Shown here: in pieces, positions 1 to 6,545 of the stretch | How the letters are laid out: every line of letters begins with the position of its first letter | How positions within the stretch are numbered: the first letter of the stretch is position 1 | Source: DASWHD01 sp036393335 | GTDB lineage: Bacteria > CG2-30-53-67 > CG2-30-70-394 | Assembly (NCBI GenBank): GCA_036393335.1 | Contig: DASWHD010000112.1 | Coordinates: 1 to 7,784 of the forward strand | Reading direction: 5' to 3' | Length of the DNA stretch: 7,784 nt | Notes under the pieces: model-generated | Told to the model about the DNA's origin: nothing | Database searches by the model: none | The model's input: only the letters and a program-made list of their open reading frames with translations | Made by a program: the position numbers and the translations under genes

Positions 1-318
1 CCGCCGTCGCCGCTCAGCGAGCACCGCGAAGGGGTGGACGGCGTCGTGGTAGCGGCGGATCGCTTCGGCAACCTGATCACCAACATCCAGGACTCGATCC
101 TGGTCCCGCACACCCAGGACCGGGAGTTGCGGGTGCGGGTCGGCGGCCATGAGATCATCGGTCTGGTGCGCACCTACGCCGAGGCCCAGGGCCGGGAGCC
201 GATCGCCGTTCTGGGCAGCGGTGGTTTCCTGGAGATCGCCGTCGCCGGAGGCTCCGCCCGGGAGCTGCTCGACGCCGCGATCGGCACCCCGGTCGAGGTG
301 CGCTGGTGCCTGCAGTGA
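1..318 (+). CDS. SAM hydroxide adenosyltransferase (DUF62 family), C-terminal part; 5' end outside window
   Basis: The reading frame is open from base 1 and ends at TGA 316-318, so only the last 105 residues are visible. The family is usually about 250-300 residues. The visible part matches the C-terminal domain of the fluorinase/chlorinase-like SAM hydrolase family: DRFGNLITNI at visible residues 20-29 and GSGGFLEIAV at 72-81, followed by a short alanine-rich helix and a final PVEVRW strand. Family members hydrolyse S-adenosylmethionine to adenosine and methionine in the cytoplasm. They work as trimers, with the active site between the N- and C-terminal domains of neighbouring subunits. A GTG at 34 lies inside the conserved domain and is not the true start. 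The gene is convergent with the GT39 gene, with a hairpin block in between. The family call is strong. Specific activity cannot be judged because the catalytic N-terminal domain is missing here. Confidence 0.9.
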   Translation, partial: PPSPLSEHREGVDGVVVAADRFGNLITNIQDSILVPHTQDRELRVRVGGHEIIGLVRTYAEAQGREPIAVLGSGGFLEIAVAGGSARELLDAAIGTPVEVRWCLQ

Positions 319-335
319 CCCGCCACACGCCTTGA

Positions 336-459
336 CCCCCCCTCCCGCCGGGAGGGGGCGGGGGGAGGGCGTGCGGGATCGGCGGGTAAGCCGGAGCAGC
401 CGGACGGCGTGCACCCGCACGCCACCCCCACCCCATCCCTCCCCCGGCGGGGGAGGGAG
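336..459. repeat. Paired GC-rich palindromic repeat block (BIME-like), copy 1
   Basis: Two hairpins lie head to head. The first has a perfect 9-bp stem CCCCCTCCC (338-346)/GGGAGGGGG (350-358) with loop GCC. The second has a perfect 10-bp stem TCCCTCCCCC (436-445)/GGGGGAGGGA (449-458) with loop GGC. Their inner flanks are also complementary: GCGTGCGGG (369-377) pairs exactly with CCCGCACGC (414-422). The whole block can therefore fold into one large stem with hairpins. It lies between the stops of two convergent genes, where it could stop transcription from both sides, although no T-run follows. A related block in inverted orientation is at 4287-4388. The intergenic gap 319-512 holds nothing else that I can identify. 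Confidence 0.8.
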
Positions 460-512
460 CGCTCCGCCGGGCGGCGCGGGCGATCGACGGCGTTCGCCGA
501 TTGCAACCGGCC

Positions 513-2234
513 CTACCGCTCGGCAGGGTTGCCTGTTGTCCGCGCCGGTGGATGCGCTGGATCTTTGGGCGCCGCCGGCTGGCGATTGCACAGCAGGCGG
601 TAGCGACTCTCCTGGGCGACCTCGTAGAGGGGCACGCCCGCCACCTGCCGCAGGTCGCCGACGTTCTTGGCCTCCACCATGATCCACACCCGCCGCTCGC
701 CGGCGAGGAGCGCGTGCAGCGCCTCCGGGGACTGGAGGTCGCGGCCGTCGAGGTCGGGCGAGGGGTCGAGGGGATGGGGCAACTGTGAACAGTCGGCGAG
801 GGTCACCGGGCGGCGCAGGTAGAAGGGGAGGCCGCGCAGGTACTGGCGGTAGTTGACCACCACGTCGTCGGCCGCCAGCCGCTCCGACAGTTGGCGGGCG
901 AGATTGTGGTAGCGGTACCGGTCCTTGGTGTTGGGCAGGTAGTGGATCGCCGTGAGGTTGAGGAACAAGGCGAAGGCCAGCAGGGCGACGAAGGTCACGC
1001 CACGGCTCCGACCGCGGAACGAGAGGGCGGCGGCGAACAGGCTCGCGACGGTCATGGCGAAGCACAGACCGAGGGGTAGCAGGGTGGATCGGTACCACTG
1101 GTCACCCTCCTTGAGGTAGTGCACGGCGCCGGCGACCCCCACGGCGGTCGCCAGCACCGCGAACAGGGTGAGCTTCGTTCGCGAAGAATGGGCTGGCGCG
1201 CGTAAGCGCACGTCGAGCAGGGCGCCGGTCCACAGGGCGAGGGCCGGCAGCAACGGCAGGATGTAGGGCGGGAGTTTGGAGCGGACGATGGACAGCACCA
1301 CGAACGGCAGCACGGCCCAGCACAAGAGGAGGCGATCAACGTCGGGCACGGCCATCGCACGCCGGTCGAGGTGTCCCCCCTGCTTGCGCGCCAGGGCCGG
1401 GAGCCAGACGGCCCACGGCAGGAGGCCGACGAGCAGGATCTCCGCGAAGTAGTAGAACGGCTGGCGGCGGTTGAGGGCGTCGCCGCTAACCCGAGCGATC
1501 AGCTCGTGCTGGAAGTAGAAGCGCCACAGGTCGGGGTGCTCGATGGCCACCACGATGAACCACGGCGCCGTCACCCCCACGAAGGTGGCAATCGCGAGGG
1601 GCGAGAAGAAGGGGCGCAGGCGGCCGCGCACCCCCCACAGGAAGTGGTAGGGGAGGATCGCCCCCAGGGTATGGAGGAAGACCACCGGCCCCTTGGTGAG
1701 GAAACCGAGGGCCAGCGCCGCGGCGCAGGCGATGACCCACCGGCGCCGCGGCTCGGGGGCGCCGTAGCCGCGCAGGAAGGCGTAGTACGCCGCCGCCACC
1801 CACAGGGTGAGGTAGAGGTCGGTGGTGAAGAGGCGTGCCATGAACACGAACAGCGGCGCGGTGCCGAGCACCAGCATGGCGAGCAGTCCGGCGCGGTCGC
1901 CGAACAGCCAGCGGCCGAGGTCGAAGACCAGCAGGAGGGTGAGGGTCGCGGCGATCGCCAGGGGCAGGCGCACGGCCCACTCCGAGTGGCCGAGGAGGGA
2001 GAGGCCCGCCGCGCCGAGCCAGTAGGCCAGTGGCGGCTTGTCCAGGTGGATCGCCGTGTTCATGCGCGGCGTGATCCAGTCGCCGCTGTCCACCATCTCC
2101 CAGGCGATCTCCGTGTAGCGCGCGTCCGAGGTCTCCATCAGGGGATGGGCGCCGAGGCGGTAGAAGAGCATCGCCACGACGGTCGCCGCGGCGACCCACA
2201 AGAGCGCGGAGAAGAGGGCCGGGTTGTCGCTCAC
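513..2234 (-). CDS. ArnT-like glycosyltransferase family 39 (PMT superfamily) membrane protein
   Basis: This 573-residue protein starts at GTG 2234-2232 and stops at TAG 515-513. It is an integral inner-membrane enzyme of the GT-C fold, with about 12 hydrophobic segments between residues 7 and 430 and a soluble C-terminal region (about 440-573) expected in the periplasm. Hallmarks of the ArnT/GT39 family are the first-loop acidic motif METSDARYTEIAWEMV (33-48), GDWITPR (51-57), HLDKPPLAYWL (63-73), FLTKGP (178-183) and SKLPPYILPLLPALAL (319-334). Such enzymes move a sugar from an undecaprenyl-phosphate carrier to lipid A, protein or another envelope acceptor. The DPM1-like GT2 gene two genes upstream on the same strand is a plausible supplier of the lipid-linked sugar. 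Substrate and acceptor cannot be read from sequence, so arnT is not assigned. The start is uncertain: no well-spaced Shine-Dalgarno sequence is visible, but the GTG start gives a normal N-terminus before the first membrane helix. Confidence 0.92.
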   Translation of the reverse strand: MSDNPALFSALLWVAAATVVAMLFYRLGAHPLMETSDARYTEIAWEMVDSGDWITPRMNTAIHLDKPPLAYWLGAAGLSLLGHSEWAVRLPLAIAATLTLLLVFDLGRWLFGDRAGLLAMLVLGTAPLFVFMARLFTTDLYLTLWVAAAYYAFLRGYGAPEPRRRWVIACAAALALGFLTKGPVVFLHTLGAILPYHFLWGVRGRLRPFFSPLAIATFVGVTAPWFIVVAIEHPDLWRFYFQHELIARVSGDALNRRQPFYYFAEILLVGLLPWAVWLPALARKQGGHLDRRAMAVPDVDRLLLCWAVLPFVVLSIVRSKLPPYILPLLPALALWTGALLDVRLRAPAHSSRTKLTLFAVLATAVGVAGAVHYLKEGDQWYRSTLLPLGLCFAMTVASLFAAALSFRGRSRGVTFVALLAFALFLNLTAIHYLPNTKDRYRYHNLARQLSERLAADDVVVNYRQYLRGLPFYLRRPVTLADCSQLPHPLDPSPDLDGRDLQSPEALHALLAGERRVWIMVEAKNVGDLRQVAGVPLYEVAQESRYRLLCNRQPAAPKDPAHPPARTTGNPAER

Positions 2235-2356
2235 GGTCTACGAAGAACTACCTTTCTGCGTCGATCGACCCCAACAGGCCAGGGCCGAGATGGCGATGGA
2301 CTTCGAGCGCGGCGCCGATCGCTTGTTCCGTGGCTGCATCCCTCATCTACCCATCC

Positions 2357-2434
2357 TTCTCTGTGTCCGCGGTGATCTCTGTGGCGAACAGATTTTCTGG
2401 GTCTTTTGCCACAGAGGGCACAGAGATCACAGAG
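2357..2434. repeat. CACAGAG 9-mer inverted repeat in the GT39/barrel-gene gap
   Basis: The right arm is three 9-base units, CACAGAGGG, CACAGAGAT and CACAGAGCG (2410-2436). The left arm is the inverted counterpart, CTCTGTGTC, CGCGGTGAT and CTCTGTGGC (2359-2385), with the middle unit decayed. The inner arms CTCTGTGGC (2377-2385) and GCCACAGAG (2408-2416) pair perfectly over 9 bp around a 22-base AT-richer loop. This resembles the dispersed CACAGAG repeat known from many environmental bacterial genomes, whose translations give spurious HRDHRGHRE and CDLCALCG peptides. It lies in the 290-base gap 2235-2524. Nothing else clear is in that gap apart from a weak stem GGACC/GGTCC near 2459-2476. Confidence 0.8.
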
Positions 2435-2524
2435 CGCGTGTCGCAAGTGCGAGCCCAGGACCGGCTTCTTGGTCCGGGGCTTTGTTCATGGAGTTGTGAA
2501 TCACGCGGGGCCGACCGCGGCGGG

Positions 2525-3364
2525 TCAGTCCGCGCCGTCGCTGAAGTCGCGGGTCACGACGAGACCGAGCTGCACCCCCCAGTCCGCCGCCAGGCCGTCG
2601 ATGCCGACCTGGCCGGCGGCGACCCAGGCCAGGCCAGGCCGGATCATCCGTTGTGTGGCACAGATCACCTGCGTGCCGTCATTGCCGTTGCTCGAGGGGC
2701 GGCGGCCGGTCAGGGTGAGGCGCGTATGCCACGGTCCGTCCTCCCGGTCGACGCCGATGCCGCCGGTCGCCACGTCGTCCTGTACCGCGGACTCCCGGGA
2801 GTCACCCAGGATCTCGATCCCGACGTGGGCGAGGAGGCGCCAATGCGCGTTGAGATCGTGGCTGGCGAGGAGCCAGCCGAGGACGTCGGTCTCGTTGGTG
2901 CCGAGCGACAGCGTCTCGTCGGCGTTCGGCAGCTTGACCATGACCCGCACCGCCAGATAGGTCGGTCGCCACGCGCGCCGGCCGATCTCCACCTGGGTGG
3001 CGAGACGCAGGTCACCGGGGCCATTCGCCTTACCCGTGCGGCTGTCGTCCACGAAGCGGTAGTCCCAGGAGGCGTCGACGTAGGCGCGCCGTCCGACGCC
3101 GTAGGCGGCGTAGAGCCGCGGCACGGAGAGGCGATCCTGATGGCTGTGGAAGAAGTCGATCCCCTCGTGCTTCACGGCGGCCGCCGAAACCATGCCCTCG
3201 GCGGTCCCCTCTCGCATGGAGCGCGCCTCGCGCAGGCCGGTGAGGTCGCCCAGGACGTCGGCCTGCCCCCCCGCCGGAACCAGCAGTAGCGTGGCGGCGA
3301 TGATCCACAGGGGAGGCGGCAGGCGGAGATGGCGGGCCGTCATGGCGGGCGTGGGGAGGGACAT
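2525..3364 (-). CDS. Putative outer-membrane beta-barrel protein (MetA-pathway/transporter-like)
   Basis: This 279-residue protein starts at ATG 3364-3362. A second ATG seven codons downstream (3343-3341) is possible. The N-terminus has basic residues, a hydrophobic core (PLWIIAATLLLVPAG, 18-32) and a likely signal-peptidase I site after GGQA (residue 35), so it is exported. The rest is made of alternating hydrophobic strands with polar turns and lacks long membrane helices. LYAAYGVGRRAYVDASWDYRF (84-104), the GPGDLRL segment (116-121), KLPNADETLSLGTNETD (144-160) and LLAHVGIEILGD (177-188) resemble the phenol-degradation MetA-pathway/transporter-like barrel family (PF13557 type). That name reflects history and does not establish function. 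The last strand, VQLGLVVTRDF, ends at Phe274 but is followed by SDGAD, so the usual C-terminal aromatic assembly signal is displaced. It is only 32 bases downstream of the GT2 stop, which suggests cotranscription with it. No function is assigned. Confidence 0.75.
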   Translation of the reverse strand: MSLPTPAMTARHLRLPPPLWIIAATLLLVPAGGQADVLGDLTGLREARSMREGTAEGMVSAAAVKHEGIDFFHSHQDRLSVPRLYAAYGVGRRAYVDASWDYRFVDDSRTGKANGPGDLRLATQVEIGRRAWRPTYLAVRVMVKLPNADETLSLGTNETDVLGWLLASHDLNAHWRLLAHVGIEILGDSRESAVQDDVATGGIGVDREDGPWHTRLTLTGRRPSSNGNDGTQVICATQRMIRPGLAWVAAGQVGIDGLAADWGVQLGLVVTRDFSDGAD

Positions 3365-3396
3365 GCGCCCCCGGGAACGGGAGAGGAGAACGGTGC

Positions 3397-4128
3397 TTAC
3401 TGCGGTCCGCGGCGCCGCCGGTAGAGGCTGCGGGATTGCATCCAGCGCACCGCGAAGAGATCGAGGAGGGGACCGATCATGCGGTTGAGAGTGGTGTACT
3501 TGGAGACCCCGGCGACGCGCGGGCGGTGGGAGACCGGCACCTCCACTACCGTGTAGCCCTCCATCTTCGCCAGAGTCGAGAGGAAGCGGTGCATGCCGTG
3601 AAACAGCTTGATGTCGCCCAGCACCTCGCGCTTGAACGCCTTCAGGGAGCAGCCGGTGTCGTGGATGGGATCCTGGGTGACGGTGATGCGCAGCCAGTTG
3701 GCGAAGCGCGAGGTGTAGCGCTTCACCCAGGTGTCCTGACGCCTCTGGCGCCAGCCGACCGCCACGTCGTGGGTCGCCAGGCCGGCGATCAGCCTGGGGA
3801 TGTCCTGCGGGTCATTCTGCCGGTCGGCGTCGAGGGTGATCACTACGTCGCCCGTGGCGCCGCGCATCCCCATGTCCATGGCCGAGGTCTGTCCCGACTG
3901 CCGCCCCACCTGCAGGAGGCGCACCACGCCGCGCTCGCCGATGCCGTCTGTGGCCAGGGCGCGCACGCGCTCCGGTGTCGCGTCGCGGCTGCCGTCGTCC
4001 ACCCAGACGATCTCGTACGGCTCACCCATCTCCTCCAGCACCGCGGCGATCTCGCGGGTGAGGGGCTCGACGTTCGCCTCCTCGTTGAAGGCGGGGATCA
4101 CCACCGAGTAGCGGGGAGTGTCACTCAC
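3397..4128 (-). CDS. DPM1-like family 2 glycosyltransferase (polyprenyl-phosphate sugar synthase type)
   Basis: This 243-residue protein starts at GTG 4128-4126 and stops at TAA 3399-3397. It has a GT-A fold of family GT2: nucleotide-sugar binding VVIPAFNEEANV (9-20) and DDGSRDAT (44-51), metal-binding DAD at 100-102 followed by RQNDPQDIP, HDTGCSLKAFKR (156-167), and the HRPRxxGxSKY signature (201-211) typical of dolichol/polyprenyl-phosphate sugar transferases. The family transfers a sugar from a nucleotide donor to a polyprenyl phosphate at the cytoplasmic face. Unlike GtrB or ArnC, it lacks the two C-terminal transmembrane helices and ends in a basic tail (RRRRGPQ), so it probably associates peripherally with the membrane. 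It is the first gene of the minus-strand run, and the GT39 enzyme further down is a likely user of its product. The N-terminus fits the family, although no good Shine-Dalgarno sequence precedes the GTG. The donor sugar is unknown. Confidence 0.92.
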   Translation of the reverse strand: MSDTPRYSVVIPAFNEEANVEPLTREIAAVLEEMGEPYEIVWVDDGSRDATPERVRALATDGIGERGVVRLLQVGRQSGQTSAMDMGMRGATGDVVITLDADRQNDPQDIPRLIAGLATHDVAVGWRQRRQDTWVKRYTSRFANWLRITVTQDPIHDTGCSLKAFKREVLGDIKLFHGMHRFLSTLAKMEGYTVVEVPVSHRPRVAGVSKYTTLNRMIGPLLDLFAVRWMQSRSLYRRRRGPQ

Positions 4129-4460
4129 GAGGGAGGCCCGGCGAGGAAGGGGTCGGTGTCCTATGGGAGGGTGGGGGAAACGATAACCGCTTTAGTCAAG
4201 GTGGCGGAGCCTAGCAAATCGGACGCGCGCCGCCATACGGCAAGGTTTCTGTAGTTCGGGAAGATATGTTCAGGCCCTGGATTCGCAGCCCCCTCCCCCC
4301 TCGGGGGAGGGCCGGGGTGGGGGCATCGGGAACAGCCGAGCGTTCACTCCACATGCCCTCCCCCAGGCCCCCTCCCGGGGGGAGGGGGATTATCGGACAC
4401 CCCTTTGGGGTGGCTGGTTGAGAGCTGGACACCGTCTCGGTTGGGCCGTTACAACAGGCC
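4129..4460. other. Divergent intergenic region between GT2 and aldolase genes
   Basis: These 332 bases separate two divergently transcribed genes and must hold promoters for both. The GT2-proximal half (4165-4275) is less GC-rich than its surroundings. I could not find a convincing -35/-10 pair with normal spacing on either strand. The aldolase-proximal half holds the second hairpin block (4287-4388) and, after it, a small perfect stem CACCCC/GGGGTG with a TTT loop (4398-4412), 48 bases before the ATG. No small gene or RNA was recognised. Confidence 0.5.
4287..4388. repeat. Paired GC-rich palindromic repeat block (BIME-like), copy 2, inverted relative to copy 1
   Basis: Hairpin one is CCCTCCCCC (4291-4299)/GGGGGAGGG (4303-4311) with loop CTC. 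Hairpin two is CCCCCTCCC (4368-4376)/GGGAGGGGG (4380-4388). On the reverse strand the order, the stems and the flanks (GGGGGAGGGCATG after the first stem, CCCCCACCCC before the second) closely match the block at 336-459. The spacer between hairpins differs in sequence and length (about 27 versus 49 bases). The pattern fits a dispersed bipartite element with conserved arms and a variable middle. The two copies bracket the GT39, barrel and GT2 genes. Confidence 0.8.
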
Positions 4461-6545
4461 ATGAAGAGCCGCTGGTCCGACGGTGACGCGCGCCGCTACC
4501 TCGATCGGTACGCGGCCAGCCACGGCGACATTATCGCCCTGCGCGTCTACACCTCGCGGCTGATCGGTGCGGACCCGGCCCTGGTAATGCACGGCGGCGG
4601 CAACACCTCGGCCAAGGGCGAGGTGACCGACCTCACCGGCGAGCGCAGGCCTGCGATCTTCGTCAAGGGGAGCGGCTGGAACCTCGACACCATCGAGCCC
4701 GCCGGTCTGCCTGCCGTCGACCTCGACTACCTGCGCCGCCTCCGTGGCTGCGACGCCCTCACGGACGAGGCGATGGTCAACACCCTGCGCACCCACCTGT
4801 TCGACGCCCAGGCGCCGACGCCGTCGGTGGAGACCTTGCTCCACGCCTTCCTGCCCCACACCTTCGTCGACCATTCGCACGCCGACGCCATCCTCGCCCT
4901 CACCAATCAGCCGGACGGCGAGGAGCACGTGCGCCGCGCCTTGGGCGACGACTGCCTCTTCCTGCCGTACATCATGCCCGGCTTCCCCCTGGCCAAGGCG
5001 GTGGTGGAGGCGTGGGAGGCACAGCCGTCGGCGCGCGCCATGGTCCTGGCCAAGCATGGGCTGTTCACCTTCGCCGACGACGCCCGCCTCTCCTACGAGG
5101 AGCACGTGCGCCTGGTGGACCGGGCCGAGGCGTACCTGGCGGCCCATCCACCCACCCGGCCCCTGCGGGCCGTGACGGCACCGGCCCAGGCCACGGCGCG
5201 CGCTGCCCTCTTCCTGCCGGTTCTGCGCGGCCTCCTGGCGGAGATGGACGACGCGGGCCGGCGCTGGATCCTCGACCACCGCGCCAGCGAGGCGATCCTC
5301 GCCTTCTGCGATGACGCGGAGGGACGCGAGCTGGCGCGCACCACGCCCCTCACCCCCGACCACGTGATCCGCACCAAGGCCCACCCCCTGGTGCTGGAGG
5401 AGCCGGCGTGGGACGACCCCGAGGCCCTGCGCGACGGGCTGGCGCGCGCCCTGGAGGAGTACCGCGAGGAGTACGAGGTCTACTTCGACGAGAACGTGCG
5501 CGCCAAGTCGGTACAGCGTACCCGCCTCGATCCCTTGCCGCGGGTGGTGGCGGCGGCGGGGCTCGGTCAGGTGGGGATCGGCGAGAGCGCCAAGGCCGCG
5601 GCCATCGCCGGCGACCTCTACGAGCATACCGTGGCGGTGAAGACGGCGAGCCGCGGCCTCGGGCCCTACCGGGGACTCGACCTCGCCGACCTGTTTGACA
5701 TGGAGTACTGGTCCCTGGAGCAGGCCAAGCTGGGCAAGGCCAGCCCGCCGTCCCTCGCCGGGCGCATCGCCCTGGTGACCGGCGCCGCCGGCGCCATCGG
5801 CGCGGCGGTGGCGCAGGCCCTCGCCGGCGCCGGGGCCTGCGTCGCCCTGGCGGACGTCGACGCCGCGCGGCTGGAGAGGGCGTGCGTCGGGTTGGCCGGG
5901 CGTCCCCACCTCGCCGTGCCGATGGACGTCACCGACACGGCCTCGGTGGATGCGGGGATCGACGCCGTCTGCCGCCGCTTCGGCGGCCTCGATATCTGCG
6001 TGCTCAACGCCGGCATCGCCCACGTGGCGCGGCTGGCGGACCTTACGGACGAGGACCTGGCGCGGGTCCTGGACGTCAATGCCCGGGGCTACCACCGGGT
6101 GCTGCGCGCCGCGGCCCGGGTCATGGAGCGCCAGGGGAGCGGCGGCCACATCGTGGTGAATTCATCGAAGAACGTCTTCGCCCCGGGCGCCGGCTTCGGT
6201 GCCTACTCCGCCTCCAAGGCGGCGGCCCACCAGCTCGGTAAGATCGCCGCCCTGGAGCTGGCGCCTCTCGGCATTCGGGTGAACATGATCAACGCCGACG
6301 CGGTGTTCGGCAACGACGAGATCCCGTCGCTGCTCTGGCAGGAGGTCGGGCCGGAGCGCATGCGCGCCCGCGGCCTGGACGCGGCCGGGCTACGCGCCTA
6401 CTACCGCGATCGCAACCTCCTCAAGGCCGAGGTCACCGCCAACCACGTGGCGAACGGTGTGTTGTTTTTCGTCACCGACCAGACCCCCACCACCGGCGCC
6501 ACCCTGCCCATCGACGGCGGTCTCCCCGAGGCCTTCCCGCGCTAG
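4461..6545 (+). CDS. Bifunctional class II aldolase/short-chain dehydrogenase (RhaEW/YuxG-like fusion)
   Basis: This 694-residue protein is full length for the fusion family (about 690). The N-terminal class II aldolase/adducin domain spans about 1-420, with HGGGNTS (44-50) for phosphate binding, VKGSGW (68-73), and zinc-ligand histidines in HSH (138-140) and KHG (His199). The C-terminal Rossmann-fold dehydrogenase spans about 433-694, with cofactor loop TGAAGAIG (440-447), NAG (516-518), a serine pair (568-569) and catalytic YSASK (Tyr582, Lys586), so both active sites look intact. In Bacillus the related RhaEW splits L-rhamnulose-1-phosphate to dihydroxyacetone phosphate and L-lactaldehyde and oxidises the lactaldehyde to lactate. 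No rhamnose genes lie nearby here, so the substrate may be another deoxy-sugar phosphate. The ATG at 4461 matches the usual family N-terminus, although only a weak AGG precedes it. It stands alone, divergent from the GT2 gene. A repeat element begins directly after its stop. rhaEW is not assigned, for lack of context. Confidence 0.93.
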   Translation: MKSRWSDGDARRYLDRYAASHGDIIALRVYTSRLIGADPALVMHGGGNTSAKGEVTDLTGERRPAIFVKGSGWNLDTIEPAGLPAVDLDYLRRLRGCDALTDEAMVNTLRTHLFDAQAPTPSVETLLHAFLPHTFVDHSHADAILALTNQPDGEEHVRRALGDDCLFLPYIMPGFPLAKAVVEAWEAQPSARAMVLAKHGLFTFADDARLSYEEHVRLVDRAEAYLAAHPPTRPLRAVTAPAQATARAALFLPVLRGLLAEMDDAGRRWILDHRASEAILAFCDDAEGRELARTTPLTPDHVIRTKAHPLVLEEPAWDDPEALRDGLARALEEYREEYEVYFDENVRAKSVQRTRLDPLPRVVAAAGLGQVGIGESAKAAAIAGDLYEHTVAVKTASRGLGPYRGLDLADLFDMEYWSLEQAKLGKASPPSLAGRIALVTGAAGAIGAAVAQALAGAGACVALADVDAARLERACVGLAGRPHLAVPMDVTDTASVDAGIDAVCRRFGGLDICVLNAGIAHVARLADLTDEDLARVLDVNARGYHRVLRAAARVMERQGSGGHIVVNSSKNVFAPGAGFGAYSASKAAAHQLGKIAALELAPLGIRVNMINADAVFGNDEIPSLLWQEVGPERMRARGLDAAGLRAYYRDRNLLKAEVTANHVANGVLFFVTDQTPTTGATLPIDGGLPEAFPR

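Noticed and set aside
336..459. CRISPR-like array or G-quadruplex cluster
   Set aside because: There are only two units in inverted orientation with no regular spacers. The G-runs are explained by the hairpin stems, and quadruplex formation cannot be judged from sequence alone.
1371..2375. Plus-strand open frame (334 codons) opposite the GT39 gene
   Set aside because: Its Arg/Glu/Gly/His-rich translation has no domain, and it is fully antisense to a well-supported membrane protein gene.
2231..2446. Small minus-strand frame with CDLCALCG and HRDHRGHRE peptides
   Set aside because: These peptides are the typical false translation of the CACAGAG 9-mer repeat and not a zinc-binding protein.
2459..2476. 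Stem GGACC/GGTCC downstream of the barrel gene as a terminator
   Set aside because: The stem is only 5 bp and has no T-run on either strand.
2330..3289. Plus-strand open frame covering the CACAGAG repeat and the barrel gene
   Set aside because: It is a shadow of the barrel gene. Its start lies in the repeat region, and the minus-strand product has a signal peptide and barrel-like strands.
4150..4260. Possible -35 TTGACT on the minus strand (near 4199) for the GT2 gene
   Set aside because: No acceptable -10 hexamer lies 16-18 bases downstream, so I do not call a promoter.
4449..6149. Long minus-strand open frame (566 codons) opposite the aldolase gene
   Set aside because: It is antisense to a protein with clear aldolase and dehydrogenase motifs. 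Its translation is low-complexity (rich in Gly, Val, Gln, Arg, His), as expected for a GC-rich shadow frame.
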